64,000 nt of DNA from Ligustrum vulgare (lineage: Eukaryota > Streptophyta > Magnoliopsida > Lamiales > Oleaceae): contig OY743169.1 in NCBI GenBank assembly GCA_963555705.1, forward strand, positions 47,480,124-47,544,123, written 5' to 3'. Under the pieces are notes generated by a model. The model was not told where the DNA came from. It made no database searches and saw only the letters and a list, made by a program, of their open reading frames with translations. This document shows, one piece after another, positions 44,018 through 54,925 of the stretch (positions within the stretch are counted from its first letter, which is position 1; the number at the start of each line of letters is the position of its first letter). The translations under genes were made by a program, and so were the position numbers.

Positions 44018-44309
44018 TTTTTGCTTAAATGAATGTCATAATTATTTGATAGTTCATTATTGAACATTGATTAGTATCGAACTTCTAGTCATCAACTATT
44101 AATCAATAAAAAATTTGCTGTATAAGTCATTTCATTTATAGTAATATTTCACTACAGGCTAAAAGGTAAAAACTGAAAAATATTTCCTTCTAAATAAATT
44201 CAGTTTTCCCACAAAGAGACGTTTTCCATTGATCAATAATCCTTTTAGTTTATGATATATAAATCTTTATCTTATTTTCCTTCCTTAATACTGTTGTCCA
44301 ATCCACTTA
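44018..44309. other. 3' flank of the UGT gene
   Basis: AT-rich sequence just downstream (to the left) of the minus-strand UGT stop. It should include the 3' untranslated region; AATAAA-like words occur but none can be picked with certainty. Confidence 0.4.
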
Positions 44310-45656
44310 TCAAGCCTCCATCAGGCTTCCCAACTTGTGAACAAAGCTATCAATGTAAGAATCTTCAAGGCCTTCGCTCAGCAAGAAGTTCCTCCATTTA
44401 GCATGGTTAAATTCAACTACTTTTCCAATCTCACTATCATCCTCCATAACCGATCTTATTGCCTTAACAAAACCCTCTTTTGTAAATAAGCCATTATCAT
44501 GTCCTTTCTCAACTTCAACTCCAATTCTCAAATCTCCCCCCATCAATCTTGCATTGATGATTTGATCACCAGCATGTGGCATTAGCACCAATTGACACTC
44601 ATGCACCATGGCCTCCGATAAGGAACCCGACCCGCAGTGTGTCACAAAACACCCTATTGAAGGGTGTCCTAAGATCAACTGTTGTTGAACCCAACCTTCA
44701 TGAATAATTCCTCGTTTCCGAGTCCTTTCTGTGAAACCTTCTGGTAAAGCCTCTTCTATTGATTCAGTTCCAATGGGTGGTTTTAGAGCAGCAAAGAATG
44801 GGAAACCTGTAAACTCCAAACCCAATACAATTTCTTGAAATTGATCCTTTCGAAGCCTAGCTTCACTACCAAATGCACAAAAAATCACGGTTTTTGATTT
44901 GAATCGATCCAACCATTTTGCCCATTTTTCGTCTAGTGTTGAAGTTGGTGGCTCTGGCAAAACGGGTCCTGCAAGAATGACTGGCTTCTTGAACTTATTT
45001 TCTAGAAATTCACAGTATGGACCTTCCATTTCTGTACATGTTTTAAAAGCAATGGCATCACAGTCATTCGTACCCATGAGTATACGCTGCACAAAAGTCA
45101 TTCCAAGGCCAAATTCCTTTCCGTTGTTTATACCATTTAAGGCACGCACTTCATGTGCATGAAGCTTGATGGACGAAGGAGGAAATCCTTTTGGAGCTTC
45201 TGTCAATGACTCATCGCGAAGTAAGTAGCCAGCAGCTGCAGGGTTGATCGTGAAATAATTAATCGACTTGATGCCTAACCGGCTTGTCAAGGATGGAAGC
45301 CAATGTGTAAAATCAAAGAATGCAAAATGGGGTTCGAGTTCTTGGAGGAAAGATTCAATGGTAGGTTGTGTGAGATCCATGGCGTATCGAAGAAGAGGAT
45401 TCAATGAAAAAGATATATCCGCAGTTGTTTCCGTGCCTGGAGGGAGGCCTTCAACGTGTGGAACATTTATCGGTATGAATCTGATTTGTTCAGGATGAAG
45501 ATTGAATTGTTCCAATTTGGATTGAGTTCTTGTAGGGAGGATAAACCAGATTTTATGGCCTCTTTGAGCAAGTTTGTTGGAGAGATGAATAAAAGAGGTG
45601 AGATGGCCCATAGCAAACCATGGATACATGAAGAATTTGAAGGAATTTTCACACAT
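44310..45656 (-). CDS. UDP-glycosyltransferase, UGT79-like (family 1)
   Basis: An uninterrupted, intronless frame of 448 residues, normal length for plant family 1 UGTs. The N-terminus (KFFMYPWFAMGHLTSF) has the catalytic His at 18, and Asp115 (FAFFDFTHWLP) is the usual activating acid. The sugar-donor PSPG box spans residues 322-365, from WVQQQLILGHPSIG to MPHAGDQ, with HCGSGSLSEAM in place of the common HCGWNS and Gln as its last residue. Those features are typical of the UGT79/UGT94 group of glycoside glycosyltransferases, which add a second sugar (for example xylose, rhamnose or glucose) to flavonoid or anthocyanin glycosides in the cytosol. The exact substrate cannot be told from sequence. 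The Met at 45656 was chosen because the catalytic His then lies at the family position. It is the only intact host gene seen; its neighbours are all repeats. Confidence 0.93.
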   Translation of the reverse strand: MCENSFKFFMYPWFAMGHLTSFIHLSNKLAQRGHKIWFILPTRTQSKLEQFNLHPEQIRFIPINVPHVEGLPPGTETTADISFSLNPLLRYAMDLTQPTIESFLQELEPHFAFFDFTHWLPSLTSRLGIKSINYFTINPAAAGYLLRDESLTEAPKGFPPSSIKLHAHEVRALNGINNGKEFGLGMTFVQRILMGTNDCDAIAFKTCTEMEGPYCEFLENKFKKPVILAGPVLPEPPTSTLDEKWAKWLDRFKSKTVIFCAFGSEARLRKDQFQEIVLGLEFTGFPFFAALKPPIGTESIEEALPEGFTERTRKRGIIHEGWVQQQLILGHPSIGCFVTHCGSGSLSEAMVHECQLVLMPHAGDQIINARLMGGDLRIGVEVEKGHDNGLFTKEGFVKAIRSVMEDDSEIGKVVEFNHAKWRNFLLSEGLEDSYIDSFVHKLGSLMEA

Positions 45657-45752
45657 TTTGTGATTCTTTATTCAAAAATTTCTTCAGCTTGTTTTGATTT
45701 ATTCACAATAAAATGGCAAGAGCACAAACATAAAACACTTGTGTTGCACCTG

Positions 45753-45760
45753 TTTTTATG
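45753..45760 (-). promoter_or_regulatory. Candidate TATA box of the UGT gene
   Basis: CATAAAAA on the minus strand, about 100 bp before the start codon, is the best TATA-like word in a plausible place. No other core element can be fixed by eye. Confidence 0.25.
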
Positions 45761-46075
45761 CCCAAAGAGCATGTCAGTTTGATAAATCCATCCTCCCAAG
45801 GTATTTCAATAGGTAAAAGTTAGGTGATAATACTGATAAATATGCAAAAGGTTGTGGGAATATTTTATGCGCATATTGTGGCTGGCATGATCAAGTGTAC
45901 GAATCGCACAAGTAAAAAAGTGGACGATAAGTCCTTGTATCGTTCCCACGAAAATTAAGTTAAAATAAATTCTAAATTACTAACCTTAATCGAAACAAGA
46001 AAAATCAAATTTTGGTTTTAAAAGTAAAATCTAAACTAAAAATAAAATCTAACTAAAGTAGACAATTTTTAATGA

Positions 46076-46524
46076 GAGCATCTTCAATGCATTTCATGGA
46101 TTGAGACTGACTTGACAATTAAATTGACGGACATTTAGAGAACGTGAATAAATTGACAAAGAAGTGTAAAATTTCATCTTTAATAGTTCCGTCTACATTT
46201 AAATATTGTTGATTATGTGGCATTTTTTAAAATTTTAAAATAATAATATATATAAAGAGAAGTTGTATGTATATATTTATCTATAACACTCATTTATTTA
46301 GTTGTTAAAGTAATTATAAAATAAAAATAAATACTGACTCATAAGGTCAGACGGAACGTCAAGACGTAGACGAAGTACTTGACATTGTCAATTTTTTTTT
46401 CAACCACGTCAGCTTAATATTGTAATTGATATTATGTATTGGAGAGATATTTTTAACTCATTCCATCAATTTGCTGACGTGTCAAGTCAATTTTCCCAAT
46501 TGATGGTATGCATTGGAGGTGCTT
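46076..46524. mobile_element. Tourist-like MITE A (449 bp)
   Basis: Ends GAGCATCTTCAATGCAT and ATGCATTGGAGGTGCTT are inverted repeats; TGA flanks both sides (46073-46075, 46525-46527), matching the TNA target of PIF/Harbinger elements. Non-coding, AT-rich interior. Confidence 0.75.
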
Positions 46525-47141
46525 TGAGATAAATATACTAGGTCTAGAATCCACTTTTATTTTCTTCTTTATATCTTGATTTAAATGTTTAACAACAATT
46601 CATGGGTAATGAAAATCAATTTTCCAAATTTGTTTAAAGCCCTCTTTCGAACGGTGAATTAAAACATATTCCTACCTGCGACATGCTTATATTTTTATGA
46701 TGAATGCAAACAAATAGGAAATCATTAACGATTCCTGAACAATTAAAGATGACATAAAGTATAGATGTATATTTCTATCCCTATCGAACTTTATGAAAAT
46801 TAAAACAAATCTAACGAATTCATAATCTTTCAGACTTAAAAACACATCACAAAACTCATAGAATAATTGGCCAAATAATTGTAGAAACATGAAGTATGGA
46901 AATAATTTCTCAAACCCACAAATTGTCTTAAAGTAAACAACAATCAAAACATAAAATCTGAAAAATAAAAGCTTCATCATGATCTTGACATAATTAATCT
47001 AACCTAAATACATAATTGAGAATAAACAAGAAGATTTCATGGAATTCATCACCCGGATGTAAGACTAGGAATTAATCTTTCTGAAGTTGGAATTTTGAAG
47101 TTGAATCTTGAATTTGATATACGCCTCATTTTTCTTAATTA

Positions 47142-47644
47142 GAGCATCTTCAATGCATTCCGTGGATTTGGAAAATGCACATGACACATCAGCAAATAGA
47201 CAAAATATGATAAAAATTCATCTCCAATGCATAACGTAAATTAGGATGTTAGGCTGACGTGGCGCTAAAAAAAAATAGACATTGTGGGATGGAGAGTCTA
47301 TATCTAGACGCTCCGTGAGACATACTGACTCAGCATTAACTTTTATTTTTTAATTATTTAATTATTATAAATAAGGAAATTGATCAATCAGGTTTTATGA
47401 TACAAGTTATTTCTATTTGGACTCTTTATATAGTGAGAAATCATGCAGATAAGGCTCAGTTTATGCATAATAATTAAATTTAAATTTAAATTAAAAATAC
47501 CACATAATCAATATTATTTAAATATAGAAGGAACCATTGCAGAGTAAATTTTTTATTTCTCCATCTATTTATTCATGCTCTCTAGAATTTCGTCTATTTT
47601 ATTGCCACGTCAGTCTCAATCCACCGAGTGCATTGGAGATGCTC
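47142..47644. mobile_element. Tourist-like MITE B (503 bp)
   Basis: Ends GAGCATCTTCAATGCATTC and GTGCATTGGAGATGCTC with TTA on both sides (47139-47141, 47645-47647). It is the same family as MITE A, about 0.6 kb away in the same orientation. Confidence 0.8.
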
Positions 47645-48150
47645 TTATTAGTAGAATGTGGTATCTAACCTAGCCCTTATATTTTGTTTCCCATGTAGTC
47701 TCTTATATATGGTGAAATTATGTCAAATCACGTTCAAATTGGGTTCCCAAAAAAGTCCTAATCAACTAAGGAAAGTTGCATTCGTGTAGTCTCTACGTAG
47801 CAGTAGGTATTTTTATTATTATATATTTATATTCCCTTATCCACTTAAGGTGATTCAAATTGTGTTGGAAAGATAACTTAAAAGGGATACAATTATTCCT
47901 GAAATACAATTTTTCCAATTCGAACTTTTACTATCCTAAAAATATATTTCAAAGTCCGACTAAAAATCTGGAACATAATTTGTGCAGTTCCGTTTTAGCC
48001 ATAAGTCTTTTTTAAAGTGCAACTTCAATTTTTTGTCATCCAATATCATTCAATTGATCTTATATGATTTTCAATCATCATCTTGTAGTCCGAATCAACT
48101 AATGAATATTTACAATTTGGTCCTCAATGTCACTCCAAAAATTCACTTCC

Positions 48151-49289
48151 AATTTTAATGCATTTATTCTATTTTACCATAAAATTTTCTTTCCAGAAGA
48201 ATAAAATAATATTATATTCACTCATTCTAAATATAAATTTGAGCTTTTAATTTTAAAAGCACAGTCTTATTTTATTAAAAATAAGTAATTATCTTTGAGA
48301 TTTTTTTTGTACTATAGTTTAAAAAAAGAAAATAGACCGACGATAATATAAAAATATAATAGTTAGAAATTGATACAAAATATTTGTTTAAAATAGGGAA
48401 CAAAGAGCGAAGAGCGAAAGATAGCTGAGAATTAGCAATTTAAAAATATTTAATTATTTTGAAATAAAATAGAACTATTTAAAAGTAGTTATGATCTTTT
48501 TTCGTGTTTCCCTGGTGGACAGGCTCATGAATCATAGTCAGGTACCCAATGCACAATTGTCCTGTCATTTGAGAGTACCAACCTCCAATTCATGCATGTC
48601 GTATCTACAATACAAAACTAATAAGCTAACGCCCAACAAGTAACAATATGCATGATCATGCGCATGAGTTTCAATTCATTTCCTCACAATGATCAAATTC
48701 TCAAAATTCACTCATTCTCAAACTTCAAGCCTTTTCGTTATATCAGTTTATACACAATTTCTACTTGGGCCCGAATCCCACACCGTATGAGCTTAAATAT
48801 CAATATGGCCGATAACAAGCGTCTTTCAGTGCCTGTGGCCTATCATCGCCCACAGAAAATCAAGATTTCACAATTTGTATCAATCGGCACCCACCGAGAC
48901 TCAAGATACTGTACAAGGAATTATATTATATCAATCAGGCCAGGCCTATTATATGCAATGCTCGATGTGTCGATCAGCAGTCCCAAGGCATCAAGAGACC
49001 TACCGACATCGCCCATATATCGGTATCGGACCATCAACACCCCATCATCGATTAACCCTAATGACCATCGAAAGCCTCAAGCGAGTGTATATATCTGGAC
49101 ACGAAGTAAAGTACGATACACTCGTAGGACGATTCTAGTATCATCTACGTCATTCTTTCCCCATATACTCATTATCACTATCTTTACCATTTATGAAGGA
49201 CTTCTTCTCCCCTCACAATGCAATGCCCATGAAATTCAAACATATATTTCGTGCACCAATTTTATGCCATATAATCATATAATATGGCA
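48151..49289. other. Spacer and unclassified repeat, left half
   Basis: 48151-48480 is AT-rich and empty. From about 48500 base composition becomes more even, and 48652-49293 carries a 213-residue plus-strand frame with no recognisable domain; its last codons lie in Helitron H3, so it is not a natural gene end. The unit continues beyond H3 at 50882. Confidence 0.4.
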
Positions 49290-50881
49290 CTAGTATTCGC
49301 ACCCGTACGATGCACAGAAGATATAATTGACAATTATTTATCAAATAAGTTGTAAAAATATAATTCCCGACATAAATTATTCATTCATATATAATGAAAA
49401 ATACTCAGAAAATTAAAACATAAAATTGCGACTTGTATATTTTTTTAACAGCTAATTGTTCATTATCTAGTTTTCTTAGTCTATTTAGGCGAAGTAAGAT
49501 ATGGACATGTGACTTATTTTGTACTTTACAATTTTGATTTGATGACTGAAGTCGAGCTTACGATTTTTTAATTTCTAAAAGTTGAAATGTTTTCAATTTT
49601 CAAATCGTAAAATGAAATAAAGAGGCTAATAGACATTTATATAATTAATTTATTGACTCCCTATATAGCACCATAAGAATTTGTACTAACTATCTCAATG
49701 TAATAATTGATATTTAAATATATTAAACAAATATTTCATTTCATTATATGTAAAAAAGTTGTAGAAAATTAAATAAACCAATGAGTTTATCGGAACCTAA
49801 AGTTATAGAAAATTAAATGTTTTAATTGATTTTATTTAGAAAGATCGAATATCTATTATTTCTTTCAATTTAATAATAAAAAGATTCAAAATTAATCATT
49901 TAGGCCAAATTGAATTTAGGTAAGAAATGATAGATATCATTTTAGAACCTAAATGAGATAAATTGAGACTAGATGTTGGAAAAAGTAAAAAGTATAAGTA
50001 AAACTTTTACATTTAGTATTTAAGACGATTTTACGAATGATGTGTTTAGAGTTTGCTCTCATTTCTTAGTTTGTATTAATCTTCTCATTGAGATCTTAGA
50101 TTTGACTCTCATATTACATATTTTTCGACTTCAAGATAATACAATGATTATCAAAAGAAAAATATAATAATCTATAATTTGACTTTGTATATATATTTTT
50201 TTCACAAATCCATAAATCATTTAGTGCATGCATTAATTGACCTTTCCTAATTCACGTATTAAAATAAATTGATAAAAATAAGAAATTCCCTAAAATGACA
50301 TGTGAAAATGGGCGGGAAAACTATGTGCATAAAATGATGACGGTAATCCTATTATTATATATGTATGTATAGATATGTATATATGATAAGAAAAAGATTC
50401 AAAATTAATCATTTAGGTCAAATTGAATTTAGGTAAGAAATGATTGGTATCATTTTAGGACTTAATGAAATAAATTAAAAAGATTGGATGTTGAAAAAAG
50501 TAAAAAGTATATGTAAAACTTTTACATTTAGTATTTAAGACGATTTTACGAATAATATGTTTAGAGCTTGCTCTCATTTCTTAGTTTGTATTAATCTTGT
50601 CGTTGAGATCTTGAATTTGACACCCATATTGCATATTTTTCAAATTCAAAATAATACAATAATTATCAAAAGAAAAAAAAATAATCTATAATTTGACTTT
50701 TTATAGATATTTTTTCACAAATCCATAAATCATTTAGTACATGCATTAATTCAACTTTCTTAATTCATGTATTAAAATAAATTGATAAAAATAAGAAATT
50801 TCCTAAAATGACAGGTGAAAATGGGTGAGAAATTGTATGGGTAAAATGGTGACGATTATCCTATTATTATATATGTATAGA
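49290..50881 (-). mobile_element. Helitron H3, non-autonomous, with duplicated 5' end (1592 bp)
   Basis: Read on the minus strand it starts TCTATACATATATAATAATA at 50881 after host A, and ends with GTGCATCGTACGGGTGCGAA, then TACTAG at 49290, followed by host T. This is the Helitron rule of insertion between A and T. A segment of about 490 bp at the 5' side is present twice (49881-50373 and 50392-50881), each copy ending in its own TATAGA (TCTATA in element sense). No Rep-helicase is encoded. It belongs with H1. Confidence 0.85.
49881..50881 (-). repeat. Tandem duplication of the H3 5' region
   Basis: Copies 49881-50373 and 50392-50881 are offset by 511 bp and about 90 percent alike by eye, with an 18-bp AT-rich joint. 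Both keep the terminal TCTATACATA-type sequence. Confidence 0.85.
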
Positions 50882-51284
50882 TTCCAATGATATCCCTGTG
50901 CCTTAATAATATATCTTATCATCAAATCATGTCTCGTACGCTTTTATCATATACAAATATTTGCCACATCATATTCCACGTATATTGCACCAATAATATA
51001 TCTCATATTATTACATAAGAGCACATAATAATATAAATATTATTGTTTTGCATTATAGTTGAAACATTACTTACCTCACTCCTTGGGTATCCTAGAGTTC
51101 AAGACATTATTACTCAATATTTTGCACCACGAATATCCACTTAGAGTCACATTAGAATGATCCTCACTCTTTGTCTATCATATATATAAACTATAATTTA
51201 GTCACGTGATACTATATTATATTATATTATATTACAACTACTAAATATAAATTAATGTCCAACAAAATTAAGGCGGACAATTTC
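50882..51284. other. Unclassified repeat, right half
   Basis: AT-rich continuation of the unit split by H3. On the minus strand GGAGTGAG followed by GTAAGTAATG (plus 51065-51083) fits a plant 5' splice site, but no exon could be confirmed. Confidence 0.3.
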
Positions 51285-52207
51285 TGATGTGATCTAGACC
51301 ACGAACACAGGCCCGCACAAGGATCCGTTGATGATCTAAGGAGGGCCGATGACTCGATTGCAAACAAAAAGGGTCAACGAAGCATTGGACAAGTTAGTGC
51401 AAGAAACAATGGCCAAAACAATGTTCGTGTCATCAAAAGAAGCAAGTTCCATGTTAGGACCGAGCCAAAACGACGAGTGGATCAACCTCATTCAATGCGT
51501 CAATTGTGAAATTTCAATGTTACGGCCGTAACATATATTTCCTCACGGCCGTAACCAACTCACTGCTGAAATTGATTTTGCGAGACATAAGGGATCACGG
51601 CCGTAAAGGTTGAGTATCACGGCCGTCATGGAGTCACTGCTTAAAACTTGAATTTGGACTTTTTGGACTTACGGCCGTAAGTCATATTGTCACGGCCGTA
51701 AGAGTGAATGGGTAACAAGGTTACGGCCGTAAGTCATATTTTCACAGCTGTAAGAGTGAATCAGTAACAAGGTTACGGCCGTAAGGGAGTGAGTCACGGC
51801 CGTAAAAGCCTATACGCGTAAATTTTAGGATTTTATTTATTTCCTTATTTTTAGCTAGTTGTTTCCTAGTATAATTAATACTCTTAACCTAGGTTTTGAC
51901 CCTATTTATAGGGATGTAATTTTCATTATTTGACAGACAACTTTGATATTATTATTGAGAGGCAATTTGCTTTCAAACCTTATTCTTTATTGAATAAAAT
52001 CCGAACTTGCGAGTTAATCTTGTTTGTTCAAATCTTGGGTGAGATTTATTTTCATTGTGATCAAGAGGTCAGTATATCTATTGATTGTGTTGGTTGCTTG
52101 ATTCAATTAATTTGAATCAATCTCGAAATCGTGATTCTTTGGCGTTCTTGGGTCGATTCCAATAATTTGTGGGTTACGTAGCTACAATTGCTACGTGGTT
52201 TGCATCA
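51285..52207 (+). repeat. G4 5' LTR (923 bp)
   Basis: It runs from TGATGTGATCTAGACC to GGTTTGCATCA. A TATA-like CCTATTTATAGG is at 51901-51912, about 100 bp after the palindrome array. Confidence 0.9.
51520..51805 (+). promoter_or_regulatory. Paired palindrome array in the G4 LTR
   Basis: Ten motifs in five pairs start at 51520/51543, 51595/51617, 51669/51690, 51721/51742 and 51773/51794, with spacing 23, 22, 21, 21 and 21 bp. A 52-bp unit holding one pair is duplicated (51669-51720 and 51721-51772), adding a pair relative to G3. One motif is degraded to TCACAGCTGTAA. The array lies 95-380 bp upstream of the TATA-like box. Confidence 0.75.
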
Positions 52208-52209
52208 TC

Positions 52210-52221
52210 TGGTATCAGAGC
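52210..52221 (+). promoter_or_regulatory. G4 primer-binding site
   Basis: TGGTATCAGAGC two bases after the LTR, complementary to initiator methionine tRNA. Confidence 0.9.
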
Positions 52222-52774
52222 TTAGGCTCCAAAAATCAAGGTTATATCTTTATTTTGTTTCTTGAGTTCCTTAATTTTGTTCTTTGTGTTCTTTAAGTTC
52301 TTGAGTCTTCAATCCAAAAAAGTGTCACAAAAAATTCAAAAGTCGTTATTCCCTTTGTTTGGTATCCAAATTAAATTCCGTTTGTTTCGTTAGTCTCGTA
52401 GTTGAATTTTCGAAAAAAAAAACAAAAAACAAAAATTCTCAGTCCAATAAAAATAGTTGATATTTGATTTCAAGAATTATTTTCTTGAAACAATCTTAGT
52501 TTCCATAAAGTGTTGAGTCCTTTATAGAGTCAGATTACGCTCTTTCAAGGTCTTCTTTGAGTTTTTCCAACAAGTTGATAACTTCTCACTCGCATTCGGT
52601 TTGAGTCATTCAAGTTTAAACTTGTTTGAGTTCGGATTCGTTCTTTGAAGCAATTGGGGTGAAAGCCATTGAGTGGAAAAAAAGCTAGAGAGGTGAGATC
52701 AATAGAGGGAAAAAACCAAAATTGAGTGATACACGAGCGAAATACACGTGAGGCATATAATATTTAGTTTTAGG
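52222..52774 (+). other. G4 leader
   Basis: An untranslated, T-rich leader between the primer-binding site and gag. No other feature was seen. Confidence 0.6.
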
Positions 52775-54925
52775 ATGTCTGAACAATCTTCTAGTACAAA
52801 AAATAACGATCGAGCCAACATGACGGAGGAGATGGTACAACGGTTTGAGCGGTTGTTTGGGGATGTGTTAGGTAGGTTAGAAAGGCTTGAGCAACCTCGG
52901 GAAGTGCCTAATGCCTGCAGGCAAGGTGGGCGATGTCGTAGAGTAGAGGGAGTCGATGAGAATGAAGAAGGTAGTGATTTTGACGATGGGGCAATTGTGG
53001 ATAGAGTAGTTAGGCATGGAAGAAGGGATAGAGATCTTGGTGGCGATAGAATGGATGGTAGTATGAGCAACATCAAAATGACAATTCCGTCATTCAAGGG
53101 TAAGAGTGATCCAGAAGCATACCTAGAATGGGAAAAGAAGATGGAATTAATTTTCAATTGCTACACTTATTCGGAAGAGAAAAAGGTTAAGTTAGCTGTA
53201 CTTGAATTCTCCGATTACGCTATTACTTGGTGGGATCAATTGGTGACTTCTAGGAGGAGGAATCGCGAGAGACCCATTAGTACTTGGGATGAATTAAAAG
53301 CTATCATGAGAAAGAGGTTCGTTCCTAGTCATTACCATCGGGAGCTTCATAAAAAATTACAAAGTCTATACCAAGGATCAAAGAGTGTGGAGGATTATCA
53401 TAAGGAGATGGAGATGTTGATGATTAGAGCTAATGTAGAAGAGGATAGGGAGGCTACGATGACTCGATTTTTGAATGGGTTGAATAGGGATATAGCTAAT
53501 GTGGTTGAACTACAACATTATTTGGAGATGGAGGATATGTTGCACATGGCTATAAAAGTGGAGAAGCAATTAAAGAAAAAGGGAACAGTAAGGTATCAAT
53601 CAGGTTCTAATTCTTCTTGGAAGCCGAAGTGGGAAAGTAAAGGAGATGGGACTGCTTCAAAAGGGAAGTTTGAGGCACCAAAAGGGAAGGAGGAACAAGC
53701 TAGTAAACTCGCACCTAAAGGGGAACCTCAACCATCTAGGAGTAGAGACATTCAATGCTTCAAATGTTTGGGGAGAGGACATGTGGTATCTCAATATCCT
53801 AATAGGCGAGTGGTACTTGTGCGAAAGGATGGAACCATGGAGAGTGATAGTGAGGAAGAGGATTATAGCGATATGCCGGCATTGGAGGAAATATGTGATG
53901 ATGAAGATGTATTATCCGGGGAGCATGGCGAGTTATTAGTGGCAAGGCGAGCTCTTAGTGCTCAAATCAACACGGATGATTTGGAACAACAACGGGAGAA
54001 CATATTCCATACACGATGTCGTATTAATAACAAGGTATGTAGTATGATTATTGATGGTGGTAGTTGCACTAACGTTGCTAGTACTATGCTTGTTGAAAAA
54101 TTAGGATTACCTTTATTAAAACATCTTAAACCTTATAGGCTTCAATGGTTAAATGATAGTGGAGAAATTAAGGTGAATAGGAGGGTGTTGGTGAGTTTTT
54201 CTATTGGTAGCTACGTGGATGATGTTATGTGTGATGTGGTTCCTATGCATGCCGGGCACATTTTGTTGGGTAGACCTTGGCAATATGATAGGAAGGTAAT
54301 GCATGATGGGTATAAAAATAGGTATAGCTTTACCAAAGGGGGAAAACCCATTACACTTGCACCATTGACGCCGTCACAAGTGTATGAAGATCAAATAAAA
54401 TTGAAAAATGATGAAGAAAAAAGAGTGAGGGAAAATGAGAGAAAGAGAGTTGAGGTCACGACCTCAGAAAAAGGAGAGGAAAAGAGAGTTGGAGCCACGA
54501 CTCCAGAAAAAGGAGAGGCGAGAGAAAAAAGGAGTGTTGGGGTACATACCTCAGAAAAAGGAGAGGGAGCGAAGAGTGCCAGAAAAGAAAGCAAAATGAG
54601 TTTTTACGCAAAAATAAGTGAAGTCAAGAAAGCATTTATGGAAAAACGACCAATAGTCCTTTTATTGTACAAGGATTCATTCCTTGCCTTTGATGAAACT
54701 AACAAATCCCTCCCTAGTTTGGCTATTTCTTTATTGCAGGAATTCGAGGATGTGTTTCCAGATGACATACCTAGTGGGTTACCACCCATTCGAGGTATTG
54801 AACATCAAATTGATCTTGTACCTGGAGCAGTCATTCCAAACCTCCTCGATTATCGAAGTAACCCCGAGGAGACGAAGGAGCTTCAAAGGCAAGTGGAGGA
54901 CTTGATGAGCAAAGGGTATATATAG
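52775..54925 (+). pseudogene. G4 gag-protease frame, ending in a reverse transcriptase deletion
   Basis: One open frame of about 716 residues from MSEQSSSTKNNDRAN. It has the gag domain (MTIPSFKGKSDPEAYLEW, YAITWWDQLV), a zinc knuckle CFKCLGRGHVVSQY in which the final Cys is Tyr, then the protease motif SMIIDGG with SCTN after it, a Lys/Glu-rich linker with TTSEKGE repeats, and the N-terminal edge of reverse transcriptase ([23 protein letters not shown]). It then stops because a deletion joins two TATATA sites. I chose the Met at 52775 because the upstream in-frame Met at 52748 precedes poorly conserved residues; both are possible. Unlike G3, no stop separates gag from protease. Confidence 0.85.

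Larger units (their letters stand above)
45840..48150. repeat. Degenerate AT-rich repeat holding two Tourist-like MITEs
   Basis: Parts of 46540-47110 resemble 32830-33110, and 47650-48130 carries wording common to long terminal repeats, so this is probably one old LTR-like element split by MITEs. No frames or clear ends could be fixed. Confidence 0.35.

Noticed and set aside
48652..49293. 213-residue plus-strand frame
   Set aside because: No domain, unusual composition, and its end lies inside Helitron H3; not a believable gene.
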